Shown here: positions 1 to 10,466 of the stretch, piece by piece
How the letters are laid out: every line of letters begins with the position of its first letter
Numbering within the stretch: position 1 is the first letter of the stretch
Assembly (NCBI GenBank): GCA_977006965.1
Contig: OZ345372.1
Span: 992,001 to 1,056,000, forward strand
DNA length: 64,000 nt
From: Phymatolithon calcareum
Lineage: Eukaryota; Rhodophyta; Florideophyceae; Hapalidiales
Reading direction: 5' to 3'
Notes under the pieces: model-generated
Told to the model about the DNA's origin: nothing
Seen by the model: only the letters and a program-made list of their open reading frames with translations
The model's database searches: none
Made by a program: the position numbers and the translations under genes

Positions 1-2289
1 AATGAGCTTCACGGTGACAATTGCCGCAAGCAGCCAGAGTAGACGTGCCTGTAATGCGAATCGCTCGGACGCTGTCGATAGCACACATGCCATATTTGCA
101 AATGTTGCTGCCACAAGTGTGAGCGACATGTTCGTCTGCATCAAGGTGACACGCTTGAACGCTCGTTCCGATTCCAATACTCGTACTCTCAGCCGCAAAT
201 CCCCTGACTCCATGCGACGGAGTGTTTGCTCGATGTACGCCGTCTTTCGAGGCTGCGTGACGACAGCTGCAATGTCTTGTCGTCGCCATCCGACTCGCTT
301 TTGAAAGGCCTTGATCGCGGTCACTGTCGCCGACCCATCTTTCAAGTCGATGAGCTCCTTGAGATACGGTCCGGCAATAATAGTGAGGTCGTAAGACGGA
401 TTGAGTCCCTTCCCGATACCCTCCAGGGTCGTGAAGGCGCGGAAAACAAAAGTGAACACTGGTGGGAAGGCGAAGCACTCGTCTTCGCTGACTGCAAGCA
501 GATCCTCCCCAATAGAGTCCAATCTGTTAATCATCTCTGCTCGCTTTTCTTCTTTCGACTTCTTGCGGTTCTCAGTGTCCAAGTTGGAGCGGAACAGACC
601 CAGGAAGTATCGACCAACCTTTTCGACAGTTATCCGGTCCGCAGCGCTGGAGAGGACACCCATGCCAACCATGGCGTCACAAATATCCTTCGCATTGCCC
701 TCATAAATTCCAAAAATTACCTCCACAAGCCCCTTCTTAATGTGCGGCTCGAACGTGCTCATCATTCCAAAGTCATAATAAATCAACCTTCCGCCAGCCA
801 CGGTGTCTACAGCGAGATTTCCGCAATGAGGGTCAGTGTGGAAATAGCCATGTCTCAATAATTGGGTGAGATAGCTTTCCGCACTACGAGCTGCAAGAAC
901 TTTCCGGTCCAGACCGGCACGCTCAATGGCCTCATAGTCATTGATCTTGATACCCGGTACATATTCCATGGTAAGGACACGATGGCTCGTCAAGTCCCAA
1001 CAAATCTTTGGTACTTTCACCCATGGACAGTTCCTGAAGTTTTTCCGAAACCTATCCGCGTTCTTGCCTTCGCGAATATAATCGATCTCCTCGTACAGAA
1101 GCTTCGTACTTTCATCGTAAATTTGAACCCAGTTTCTCCTGGCGCCATCAGTCTTAGGGTCAAACTTGTCTAGCAGTTTTGCAAGAACTTTAAAGTTCTT
1201 CAAATCCACATCGAAAAGCTCCTTCAGACCAGCTCGCTGAATTTTGATGGCGACCTGCTGTCCCTTATAAACACCTCGATGGACTTGACCAAGGCTCGCG
1301 GCAGCAATGGGGACCTCTTCGAAACTGTCGTAAATTTCTTCGATTGGGCGGCCAAACTCAGCTTCAATGACCTCAATAGCTCGGGCACCCGAGAAGCACG
1401 GGACGCGGTCTTGCAACGATGTGAGCTGCTCGATGTATTCTTTTGGCACGATATCGACTCGTGTGGAAAGTAGTTGTCCCAACTTAATAAAGGTCGGTCC
1501 GAGTGAGAGAAGCCCCTTCTTGAGTTCCTTAGCGTGCGCGGTGCGCGCTTTTGACATGGCAGTCGCATCGTCCATCTTACGGATGCGCAGTTCGCCAGTG
1601 ACCATTCGGAAGAAGAAGAACCAGATTTCTACTGTACGCGATATAGCGGAGGCGTACCCCTTCCGTGTCCAACTTGCCGTAATATCCTCCTCGGTATCCT
1701 CTTCCAGCATGGATGCAATAGGTGTTGACAAACTACCTGGCGCATCTCGAGTTGTGGTATCGCCACCGACGTCTACATCAGCGGAAGCGCTCACTGCGAG
1801 CGGAGCCGAGAGCGCATCCGCTGGGACATCCACCGTGGAATTTTGAGAGAAGTCACGCTTTGGGTCTACCGCGCCAGCATGAGCAGCGGCGGAGACATTA
1901 GTAGCAGAAGATGGGACCGTAATATTAACAGAATCAGCGGCCGTCCCAGGCGGTTCGGAAAACTGGAGGCCAGTGACAGGTTCCCGCATTGGCGCAGGGC
2001 GCGGGACATCTGCACGTTCACGTTTCTGAGCGGCTGCTGCGCGACGTAGCTGCAAACGCTGTGCATCAGCAATTTCTCCGCGCGAGGGACGAAGGGCCTC
2101 GACGACATCACGCTCTGCCCTGTCTGGGGCGGGCGACGAGGTGTTGTCGAGAGGTCGGCGACGGGGACCGATAAGGTCGCCCGGACCCGGGGCCGTGGCG
2201 GCGCAGCGCGGAGTTCGCACGCGGAGACGAGATGTACAAGGTCTTGGGAGCATCGCGGGCGGCAGGAAGGCGGCACGGAGCGAGTCCAT
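1..2289 (-). CDS. ABC1/UbiB-type atypical kinase (ABC1K), probably plastid; 3' end outside window
   Basis: The frame is open from an ATG at 2289 down to base 1 (763 codons) and continues beyond the left edge. Residues 1 to about 200 are low-complexity and basic, as in a transit peptide plus linker. The ABC1 hallmarks follow: the KxGQ region TFIKLGQLLSTRVDIVP near 265, the alanine-rich loop AAASLGQVHRG near 330 that replaces the usual glycine loop, VAIKIQRAG near 345, the catalytic HTDPHCGNL near 485 and YYDFGMM near 505. The last visible residues are hydrophobic and may begin a membrane anchor. ABC1K proteins of plastids act in prenylquinone metabolism and plastoglobule regulation; the exact subgroup cannot be told here. 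No intron is visible. The upstream 1.9 kb has no gene, so the promoter lies there. Confidence 0.9.
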   Translation of the reverse strand, partial: MDSLRAAFLPPAMLPRPCTSRLRVRTPRCAATAPGPGDLIGPRRRPLDNTSSPAPDRAERDVVEALRPSRGEIADAQRLQLRRAAAAQKRERADVPRPAPMREPVTGLQFSEPPGTAADSVNITVPSSATNVSAAAHAGAVDPKRDFSQNSTVDVPADALSAPLAVSASADVDVGGDTTTRDAPGSLSTPIASMLEEDTEEDITASWTRKGYASAISRTVEIWFFFFRMVTGELRIRKMDDATAMSKARTAHAKELKKGLLSLGPTFIKLGQLLSTRVDIVPKEYIEQLTSLQDRVPCFSGARAIEVIEAEFGRPIEEIYDSFEEVPIAAASLGQVHRGVYKGQQVAIKIQRAGLKELFDVDLKNFKVLAKLLDKFDPKTDGARRNWVQIYDESTKLLYEEIDYIREGKNADRFRKNFRNCPWVKVPKICWDLTSHRVLTMEYVPGIKINDYEAIERAGLDRKVLAARSAESYLTQLLRHGYFHTDPHCGNLAVDTVAGGRLIYYDFGMMSTFEPHIKKGLVEVIFGIYEGNAKDICDAMVGMGVLSSAADRITVEKVGRYFLGLFRSNLDTENRKKSKEEKRAEMINRLDSIGEDLLAVSEDECFAFPPVFTFVFRAFTTLEGIGKGLNPSYDLTIIAGPYLKELIDLKDGSATVTAIKAFQKRVGWRRQDIAAVVTQPRKTAYIEQTLRRMESGDLRLRVRVLESERAFKRVTLMQTNMSLTLVAATFANMACVLSTASERFALQARLLWLLAAIVTVKLI

Positions 2290-4192
2290 GGCGAGGGTTG
2301 CCGTCGGTCAGGATGCACGACCGTGATGCGGTTGAGGTTTCGATGGAGAACGGGAGTCACAGCGGGCTCAGGCACAAAAGACATGAATGGGTACACGTGG
2401 CAGCGAGATCTTTTATGCATCGCCGCACTGGTTATGTTGGCCAATGGAGAGCCGGGGTCGTTCACACGTGTCGAAAACCTTACCGTCTCAGTGGCGTTTG
2501 GCCTCACAAGGCTTTTTTTGAAGCGGCGTCTCTCTTGAGATCTTCCGTGGCGCTCGGCGTGCGCCTATCACACCATTCCGCGACAAAATGGAATGTGTGT
2601 ATTATCCGGTGAATTTTTCCCTAAGGATTATGCGGGTGGGAGGTTGTTCGAGATGTGGACTAGAGGGTTGAATTGCTCCAGGAGACAACCCAGGCCACCG
2701 CCCTGCATGGCATACATGATTAGAGGCTAGCCTTACTTGTAGTGATATCGCACTAGAATCGAATCACCGATGCGTCGGCGACGTCTTGGTGCAGAAGCCC
2801 ATGGCCACAAAATGAGACGCCATGCTTTTCGAGATTGAATCAGTGGAAGAGCGCAGTGCATCCAACATAATTGAATAAAGCACCAACTGTGCAGGACACC
2901 ATTAATTTGTATAATTGAAAGTCATTGACCACAAGATCGGATATTGTACATGATTGCAGGCGCGAAGAGCAGAAGGTACAGACAGAAGAGAGTGGAAAAC
3001 GTCGAATGAGAGCCGGTGAACGTGGAGTATATTCAACTTGCAGGAAGTGGGGAGAGCGAAAGGACTGGAAGAATGCGGCTGATGTTTTTCAACAGCCGGT
3101 TAACGAGTGAGGCAATCCAGTGCTGTCCGAGGGCGCATTAATGCCGAAAAGCGCTCGATACCTTGGAAGTGAACAGGGTTATAGAGCAAAATTACCAGCG
3201 CAGCTTGCAACTTTCAAGACATGGTCTACATTGAACGAGTGATTCAAAATATTCAGGCTGCCAATATGGAGTTTAGCGGCGACTCTGGCGGAACGATATC
3301 TTCACTGGGTCTCAATTTTTACATTGTCGAAAAGCGATATAGTCGGTCTCTGGACGTTCTGGTGGCGAGGAATGGGTTTTCCGTTCGATTGTTCACATTA
3401 TGAGCGGAAACTGTTCAGATCCAGTCCGTCACCGCTGTTTTAGATAAGTGACGATAATAACGAAGCACTTTCCAAGCCTTAGCCGCATGTGTGATGTTCT
3501 GACACTCCATGCTCACTGAGACCTGAAATCCTTGATTCTTTCTGAGGTATTCGAGTGTACGCTTCCACCACCGGGAAAAATACCCCGTCAGCAAAGAGTG
3601 ACATTTTGATCTTACTTCCTGGTCTCAAGCATCATATATGATTTGATGAAAGCCGTATTCCCCTCTCTTTTATACTATTGCTGCCTCCATGCATGGATTA
3701 TTTCTTTGACGACGTTTTTAATCGTTTTCGGCTCGGGCACAAGAAGGAGGCAGTTTTAATGAGGAAAATTTGAAACTTATCGACCTCGCAACTGGACAAA
3801 AATATCTTTCTTGATCTTTTCAGGCAATTTCCCGTCTATTCTATATCATATCATTTTTAACAGTTTTCGCTCTCATAATTGGATACATTTCCACAACGGA
3901 CAAAACTGAGCCAATGATAATGGACTTCGGAGAAAACCTGAAAGCCTGGAACTGAACTAAATTGCCTGTAATGAAAGATGTGATAGGCGCTTTTTTTGAG
4001 AGGATTTTCTGATCTCCGTGCACCTCCAGCGAGGGGCTGCCGGTTCGCCCATTGATCGCCCCTTATCATATGATACCGATGAATCCACGAGTCAACAGGA
4101 ACAATCTCCTCCTTCGATTTTCTGCAGGCAGACGCGTAGGAAAAAAGCAGTTCGAACAGCCGTTTCCATCTTTCGACACACCTTGCGCAAAA
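2290..4192. other. Intergenic spacer between divergent ABC1K and LHCR genes
   Basis: About 1.9 kb. The short ORFs here lack protein-like composition. It must contain the ABC1K promoter (near 2.3-2.6 kb) and the LHCR promoter (near 3.9-4.2 kb). I see no repeat, RNA gene or recognisable control site. Confidence 0.6.
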
Positions 4193-5139
4193 ATGTTTGG
4201 GTTTGTTTCGCCTGTCGTCACCGGCTTCGGCAAGTCTGTCGCGGGCGCCGCCTTGTCTCGCAGCCATGCGCGTGTTGCACGGGTTTCCATGAAGCTGTCT
4301 CCATCAATGCCGTTCATGGAGCAACCCGCGGTCTTGGATGACGAATCCATTCCTGGAAATGCTGGCTTTGGTAAGTTGACTTCCAACGACCTTGCTCGAG
4401 CAGTTTTCTTATCGCTTGCCGGTATTGACTTCCGTTTCTGCTTACCTACACTGCAGATCCCTTGAACTTGGGCACAATTTTCAACTTCAAGTTCATGCAG
4501 GAGGCTGAGATTAAGCATTGTAAGTAAAATGCGTTCCACTGAGGCAATGTTTCGAAAAAAAGCCTCGAACAACAGAGATGTTGTGTCCGGGTAACCGCAA
4601 AGTTTGTAGCTGACGGCATATACTGTGATAATTGCGTCGCTTAGGTCGAGTTGCTATGCTCGGAGTTGTGGGGTGGATTGTGCCGGAAGTTTTCCGCTGG
4701 CCGTTCCCCTATTTCAAGGCGCTAGACCCCGTGCAAGCACATGACTATTTTGTGAAGACCGGAGGAATGTCGCAGATTTTGCTTGCTGTCCTCTTCTTAG
4801 AAGTGATTGGAGCCATTGCCCTTCGTGAGACGCTGGAGGGTGACCGCGAACCGGGTTATTTCGGCTTCGACCCATTGGGTCTTGGGAAGGACCCCGCGAA
4901 ATTTAAGCAATATGCCGATGCAGAACTCAAGAACGGTAAGTGTTGCATCTACTCTTGATGAAAATCGCACACTTCGGGCTGTATCTGACTTCCCAATTCC
5001 GTGTTGTGTTTCCCTTTGCGGTATAGGACGACTTGCTATGTGCGCGTTCGGTGGCTTGTACCACGGCTTTCTTATGTCCCACATGGGGACTCTCGAGCAA
5101 CTGTCACACTTCAAGCCCATCCCTGGTCACATTTTCTAA
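4193..5139 (+). CDS. Red-algal light-harvesting chlorophyll-binding protein (LHCR), four exons
   Basis: Exons are 4193-4370, 4457-4519, 4645-4935 and 5027-5139; all introns are GT...AG with GTAAGT-like donors, and the joined frame gives 214 residues. The N-terminus ([15 protein letters not shown]...) is a plausible plastid transit peptide. Helix 1 carries the chlorophyll-binding motif EAEIKHCRVAML. A middle hydrophobic helix follows ([18 protein letters not shown]), then the stromal [11 protein letters not shown] motif and helix 3 with [16 protein letters not shown]. This is the three-helix LHC fold of the red-algal photosystem I antenna, acting in the thylakoid membrane. The first motif has Cys where many relatives have Gly, because intron 2 splits that codon. 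AATAAA-like signals lie near 5263 and 5288. Confidence 0.93.
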
Positions 5140-6023
5140 GAAGTCCGTGCTACAACTCATCTCGGACAGGTAATGTTCCTTCGGACGACAATGCTGCGAG
5201 AGCGTTGCACTTCGAAGAAACTGTTAGATGTGCATTTGTGGTTGAGCATCTGGTCTCAATGCGAATAAAATTTCTTTCTTCCCAGTTGCAATAAATTGAA
5301 ACTGAATTCAATAGAATCTTTTGTACGAATCTCGCTTCTTCTCTGCACAGTCGAATTTGCGCAATGGATGTACCGGAGAGCCGGGCACTACAGTATCTTG
5401 ACGAAAAGTTCTGCGTCAGTGCTATTGCTATGGGATATGGGAAGCCATCCTGCCCTGATTGATGACCTATACGAGCTAGTTTTCCTTTTCCGTGCCTGCC
5501 TTTATCGTTAAGCCCGTCTCGACATAAACTTGCCAGGATATCGCTCGAGTGGAGAGAATCATGCACTTGTTAGAGTTGTCTTTCATTTCAAAAAGTCGGG
5601 ATTCCTAAAGTCGAAATGCCAAGGCGCAGAATCCGGACTTTATGTGCTACCAATCTTGCCGAGAATTCCCCAATATCGGAAGCAATGCTTCCCCTGCCAC
5701 GAGATCTTTGTCTAAACAGGGATGGTGGAAGACACGTCCTGGGGAGGTACAGTACATTCACGTCTTTGGCAGCATTGGTCAGGATCTCGTCGGCAGCTCA
5801 ACATATGCACATAGCCCGAATAACTTGATCCCACATACCATACGGTGATCGCCTTATTTAATCTTACAATACAAAGGACATTTTACTCATTTTCGTACGA
5901 AAAACCAATAATCTTAAGGCTGTCGCCTGAACGTCCTCTCGAGCAGCTCCTCACTGTTCAAAAGCCTCAAGTCCAGCGATGAGGTTCTCTTTCTTTCTTT
6001 ACTGCAGAAGACGTTAACTAGAG
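5140..6023. other. Intergenic spacer after LHCR
   Basis: Holds the LHCR 3' UTR and then unique sequence up to a LINE remnant. The ORFs on both strands are short and composition-poor. I see no gene. Confidence 0.6.
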
Positions 6024-7003
6024 TTAACATCTGGGGTTGTCAAGCAACCCCTCATTGTTCACAAATTTGAGTACTTCAAGCGGTTTCTCCCTACATAATT
6101 CCTCTACCGTTTTAGGGCCTACTCTACCAATAGTCTGCTGTCTTGATAAAGCACGCCCACTGCAGCGAAGAATTAAGTGATCAACAGTTTCTTTGGTTCC
6201 ACCTGGACAGGCCTTGCACAGGGGGTTGTATTCCGCCGAGCCATCGTCCTTCCGGTGAAAAGCTGCTACCAGCGAGCAGCATTCTGCGGAAAGTTGATTT
6301 AGGATGACTTCAGCACGCCTGTGACTAATCCGGAGTTCTGGGGGTAGAAACTGTACACTTCTTGGTTTCATCGAATTGCGCGGTTTAATTATGGACCGCG
6401 CGGCTTCCATGGTCAAGGGTACGCCTTGATGCGTCACGATGTCTGATTCCGTAATGCCTCGACGAGCAAGCTCGTCGGCTTTCTCGTTCCCAGGTATCCC
6501 ACAGTGGCTTGGAACCCAAATCGCCTCGATGGTGACGTTGCCCTCCATCAATGCCGCCATGGCTTCCCACAGCTTCCTTGTCATTTCGCCATACATCCGA
6601 GGCTGTCCGGCCAATGCATCCAGACAGCTCCTACTGTCGGTGAATCACTGAATGTGTTGTCCGCCATCGAATTGCAGTTGTTGTACGGCTTCAAAAGCTC
6701 GGACCGCCGCGAATACCTCGGCGTCGAAGGACGAACCGATCGCTCCCATGCTCATGCCAATTTCCTTCAGTACGTTGTCCCCGCGTAAGATCAAGATACC
6801 TGCGCCACCTACCTGACTGGGGATGCTTCTGTACATATCGAGAGTGTCGCCGTCCTCGTCGCAGATGTTGACTCGCATCTGGGAGTCAGTGGGGGACGTC
6901 TGATACGCGTGTTCGTCCCCATCGTCGCATATCAGCAGAATTTCCGGTTGTTTCCGATGTCGAGATTCAAACTTCCGGACGGCTGGGAGACCTCTGAGGT
7001 TCT
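6024..7003 (-). pseudogene. RNase H domain of a non-LTR retrotransposon, with an in-frame stop
   Basis: One frame is open from about 7003 to the TAA at 6024 except for a single TGA at 6645-6647. It encodes an RNase H fold: a glycine-rich strand (GGAGILIL), the acidic helix SFDAEVFAAVRAFEA, then FTDSRSCLDAL just after the stop, WVPSHCGIPGNEKADELARRG with the last catalytic Asp, and a Cys/His tail (CKACPGGTKETVDHLILRC) typical of the C-terminus of LINE ORF2. The stop replaces a position that is often Trp (IQ-stop-FTDS), so TGG to TGA is the likely change. No reverse-transcriptase domain is joined to it here, so this is a truncated, decaying copy. Confidence 0.8.
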
Positions 7004-7204
7004 CTTAATATAGATGATCCCTCTTAACGTAGAGATGTCTCCTTCCTTACGGCTCATAGGATCTTACGATCTGATAATACGTAGTTCATCTTATTCCGAG
7101 TGGTTCGTCCTTTACCCAGTGTTCAACCCTGCTCTCGAAAAGAGATAATCTATGGCAGATTCAGCTTGTGCAGTGCAGGCTCATTAGCGTCTTGTCTTGT
7201 ATCG

Positions 7205-7690
7205 AATCAGGTACAATTGTAGCGCCAAGCCCAACAGAGCGTGGCATAACAAAACGTCGGAGAGAAACGGAGCGTGAAAGCAAAGATCAAGCGGGAGAGC
7301 CTGAAGGTGTGAAATGTGGAAACAAAAGAAAGAAAAAAAGAAAGGAAGAACAAAAGGATGGTAGGGGTTGGGATGTGCTTGGTGTCGATGCCGCCCTTAG
7401 TCGACGACCTTTCATGGGCCGTCAGCTTCAGAATAAACACACGAATTGGAAGGGAAGATGCGGACGCGGAGTGTGCGACTACGCCGGACTGGATTGCACG
7501 CATTGTGAAATGTACGCGTAATGAAAGGAATGAATGCGGGAAGCTTCTAGGGCTGCGTGGTCGAAGGGATGTGCAGGCGCAATTAAGCGTGTGCGATCCG
7601 AGCGGTCGAGCCAGAACCAGAAAGACATCCACCTTCCTTACTGAATGGAAGGTAAACGTAGAGAATCTTGCTGGTCCAGCGAGAGTGGCT
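7205..7690 (+). repeat. Dispersed repeat family A, copy 1
   Basis: Starts with TTGTAGCGCCAAGCC, has a purine-rich middle (many AAAGAAAG runs) and contains GTGGTCGAAGGGA followed by ...GAGCGGTCGAGCC and an ACCTTCCTTACT block. The same order of blocks recurs at 7793-8290, 40960-41440 and, inverted, 44095-44632. No convincing protein is encoded. The ORFs in this stretch are purine/pyrimidine artefacts. Confidence 0.65.
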
Positions 7691-7762
7691 GTTTGGTTGC
7701 TTGGATCGAACCGAAAGATGCACATGCATGTGCAGGTTTCGGTTCGATCCAAGCACCCAAAC
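7691..7762. repeat. Near-perfect inverted repeat (hairpin)
   Basis: Arms 7691-7716 and 7737-7762 are complementary at 25 of 26 positions, with a 20-nt loop that itself contains the palindrome TGCACATGCATGTGCA. It lies exactly between two copies of repeat family A. Confidence 0.85.
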
Positions 7763-7792
7763 GATCGCGACTCGTAGTCCCGTGACGATACT

Positions 7793-8290
7793 GTAGCGCC
7801 AGGCTCAAAAGAACCCGACCCACATGGGTGAGATCAGACCAAGAGAGTAGAGAGAGAATGCTGGACAGACTGGACAGAAAGGAGGAAAGAAAGACAAGCC
7901 AATAAAAGCCCCAAGAAGACACACAGACGGAACAGGCGTATAGACATCGGCGTCGTTCTCCGGCGGCGACCTTGGCCGGGCCGTCAACCTTGAGACAGGC
8001 GCGAGAAAAGGGAGAAAGGGACCTTGAGCGCAATTGTCACCAAACTGGCTTGTGCGGCAAGCGGTTGCGGTCAAGAAGGGATGGGAAGCTCTCGAACTCC
8101 GCGTGGTCGAAGGGACACGAAGGCGAACTTGAGCGGCGGAAATCTGGTTAGTCGAGCCGAAATCCGAAGAACTCCTTCTTTTACTCAGAGGAAGGAACTA
8201 ACTATCTTACATAAGAAGCGAAAAACAGCGCATAGCTACACGAGAGACACGTGCCCATATGGCCCAGCAGATCACCTACTACGAGCAGCA
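7793..8290 (+). repeat. Dispersed repeat family A, copy 2
   Basis: Head TGTAGCGCCAGGCTCAAAAG at 7793; middle GTGGTCGAAGGGACACGAAG near 8103; tail ACGAGAGACACG then GATCACCTACTA near 8250-8280. It is a tandem neighbour of copy 1, and its head is almost identical to the inverted copy at 44632. The right end abuts a LINE 3' tail. Confidence 0.7.
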
Positions 8291-8664
8291 TGATGATTGC
8301 TTTATTCCCCTAAGAGGCTAGCACGTCTAGAAGGCTTCATTTGATTCCACTTTCTGAGGTCGGAAGCGTTTGTTATAGCCGATTCAATACCTTGGTTTGG
8401 AATATCGCCAAGGAGAGAGGAGTATGTTCTGGGTGCGCATTGTAGCATTGTCATAGGATCTGCTGCTCCTGATTGCATTGTTCCCAAGTACTTGAAGTTC
8501 ATTACATTCGCAAGAGTCTCAGCTCCTATTTTCACCTTTTCCATTTCGTTGAGCAGCTCATCTTGTTTCTTACGGCGGACAATCATGTCTGTCGCGGATC
8601 CGTACCTGCTGGGCACATCCGGCTTTGGTGCGATTTGACACTCCAATGTTTGTCGGCAAGGCAA
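8291..8664 (-). pseudogene. LINE reverse-transcriptase C-terminal fragment
   Basis: The minus-strand frame encodes VKIGAETLANVMNFKYLG followed by an SGAADPM-like turn. This is the FKYLG block typical of the end of the reverse-transcriptase domain in L1/Jockey-type LINEs. The frame ends at 8302 and is followed by a short 3' tail (TAGCCTCTTAGGGGAATAA on the minus strand). The same tail type recurs near 53.83, 54.6 and 55.2 kb. The upstream part of the ORF is missing, as expected for a 5'-truncated insertion. Confidence 0.6.
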
Positions 8665-8939
8665 TGAGGCTCGCGCACCTCCCCGTCAAAGTACTCTACT
8701 GATTGAGGGAGCTTCTTGGCGTCTTCTCCGCCTGCAGCTCTCCTTAGTGCAGAGGCCGTGCGCAGCGACCGGACGGCCCCACGATCGTTCGAATTAAATG
8801 ATGCAAGATCTTACGAGCAGTATGACTATCGCGATCCAAGTTGTGTGGCGTCCAGTCGCGAGAGGAAAAAGAGCCGCATTCGGACAGCGACAGAACAGCG
8901 GGTGCGACAGATACAGCCCAAACTTCGCGTGCGAAACAG

Positions 8940-9040
8940 ACGCGAGGCAAAAATGCGCACACGCATGTCCTTGCTTTGACTACCATGTGGTCAGGGTGTG
9001 GTCACAAGGCAGGCAAGGGATAGACGATTGGAAGCGAGCA
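8940..9040 (-). repeat. Dispersed repeat block C, inverted relative to 43.7 kb
   Basis: The block containing TCCTTGCTTTGACTACCATG and then GTGTGGTCACAAGGCAGGC is the reverse complement, with few changes, of 43725-43800. It is non-coding. It marks shared ancestry between the 9-kb and 44-kb repeat islands. Confidence 0.65.
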
Positions 9041-9163
9041 CGACAGCAATAAGTCGCAGTCCATTGCAGGTAAGATTCCGAGGCTGGCGAAACCCAGCCA
9101 TTAAAGTTTATCGAGCAGACTTGCCCTATATGCAGATCGTGGCCCGTGTACCGATCTAAGTTT

Positions 9164-10466
9164 ACTAGTGTCTATTTGACGAACCCCCTCAATTGAGGGG
9201 CGTTTTAAAAGCTCAAAAAAGTTTGTAAAAAGAATGCGGAACGGGTCATTCGCGCCACATTTAGTAAGGCGGGGTCGTGCTCTGCGTGAGGAGTACTGGA
9301 ACTAATAGGATATAAAAGCTTCGCTCGGCTCTGGAAACGAAAATGTGCTGGTCAATTACAAGAATCACATCCACCATGCCACGAGAAAAAGACCCGCGCC
9401 GAGTGGTCGGTGCACCCGTACACTCAAAAGCAACGTCTGTAATCAGTCTCGCAGAGTGCTGCAGACTATAATATAGTCTGCAGCACTCTGCGTATGGGGC
9501 CTTGTCCAAGTCGAAAAAGGTGAACGGCACAGTTCAAGAGGTACTTGTGGACGAAATTAACGCTCGCGCGAGCACATCACTTCGCGTGAAATGGGTGCTA
9601 GTTTGGCAACCGGTGATGAAGACTAAGATTTCGACAGTTAAGATTGTTAACATCAAGGCAGGGAGCGCTGACGATGATATTTCAGTCGCTCAGCAGCTTG
9701 AACCGAACCAGCAGCGGCAAAGCGCGTCAACGCCAAGGCCCGCTTACAGTACTCACCTACGCCAATCTTTATCGCGAAACGCCAGCTCAATGACTCCAGT
9801 GGCAACCAAAAGCTCTTCAAAAGGCCTCAAAAGCTCGGAAGAAACTCTCAGAAGCGTTGAACGACCTCGCCCTGGCTCTCTCGCCTACACGTTGCAAGGC
9901 TCTTGGGACCAAGCGTCACAAGAGGAGCTTGATGTCCTCACACCCGACCGCGAGCCGAATACTGTTGCTCATGGCGTGGCATGGTATGAGAGGAAGGTGC
10001 TATGCCCGATTGGGGGAAGGGTTCTCCGTCAGTTCTGGAGACTTCGCGAATCAGAACCCATTTCACGCGATGTGACATGCTCGCGCGACCATTGATTTTT
10101 CCACGAGTACGTTCTGAACCATACCACTCATCTTTTTTCACTCCGAACAGTCTCCGTATAGTCTGGAGCACTCTGCTAGACCGCTTTCTGATGCTACCTT
10201 GGTGTGTACTGATGTAAATACCGCGCGCGGCCGGTTTTTTCTCGTCGAATGGCAGGTCTGATACTTCTGAGTGACCAACATATTTTCGTTGCTAGCGCCG
10301 AACGAAGCGAATTTAAAGTAGTAGTGCGGATACTCCTCGCACAGAGCATAAGCCAGGCTTTACGAATATGGCATGAGCGATCTGTTTCGAATTTGCTTTA
10401 TGGATTTTTTCGAGCTTTCAAATCGCCCCTCAATTGAGGGAAAATTTCCGTCAAATAGGCACTAGT
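9164..10466. mobile_element. Foldback-type DNA transposon with about 450-bp inverted arms
   Basis: The ends are ACTAGTGTCTATTTGAC... and ...GTCAAATAGGCACTAGT, with CCCTCAATTGAGGGG near both termini and a following AAAGCTC/GAGCTTT block. Similarity of the two arms (about 9164-9620 and 10030-10466, inverted) continues inward: TCGCGTGAAATGGGT with its complement, ACGAAAAT(G)TG, and GAGGAGTA blocks all match in mirror order. TA flanks both ends, as for a Tc1/mariner-style target. The 400-bp centre lacks any recognisable transposase, so it is probably non-autonomous. It contains a 197-codon ORF (9502-10095) whose first part lies in the left arm; that ORF has no family I can name. Confidence 0.8.
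9450..9492. repeat. Perfect 20-bp-arm palindrome inside the foldback element
   Basis: Left arm CGCAGAGTGCTGCAGACTAT at 9450-9469, loop AAT, right arm 9473-9492 its exact reverse complement. The mirror position in the other transposon arm (about 10155-10177) has only one related half-site, so the palindrome was probably created in the left arm. Confidence 0.9.

Noticed and set aside
7207-7752. 181-codon minus-strand ORF
   Set aside because: It is a Phe/Leu/Ser-rich translation of the purine-rich middle of repeat family A.
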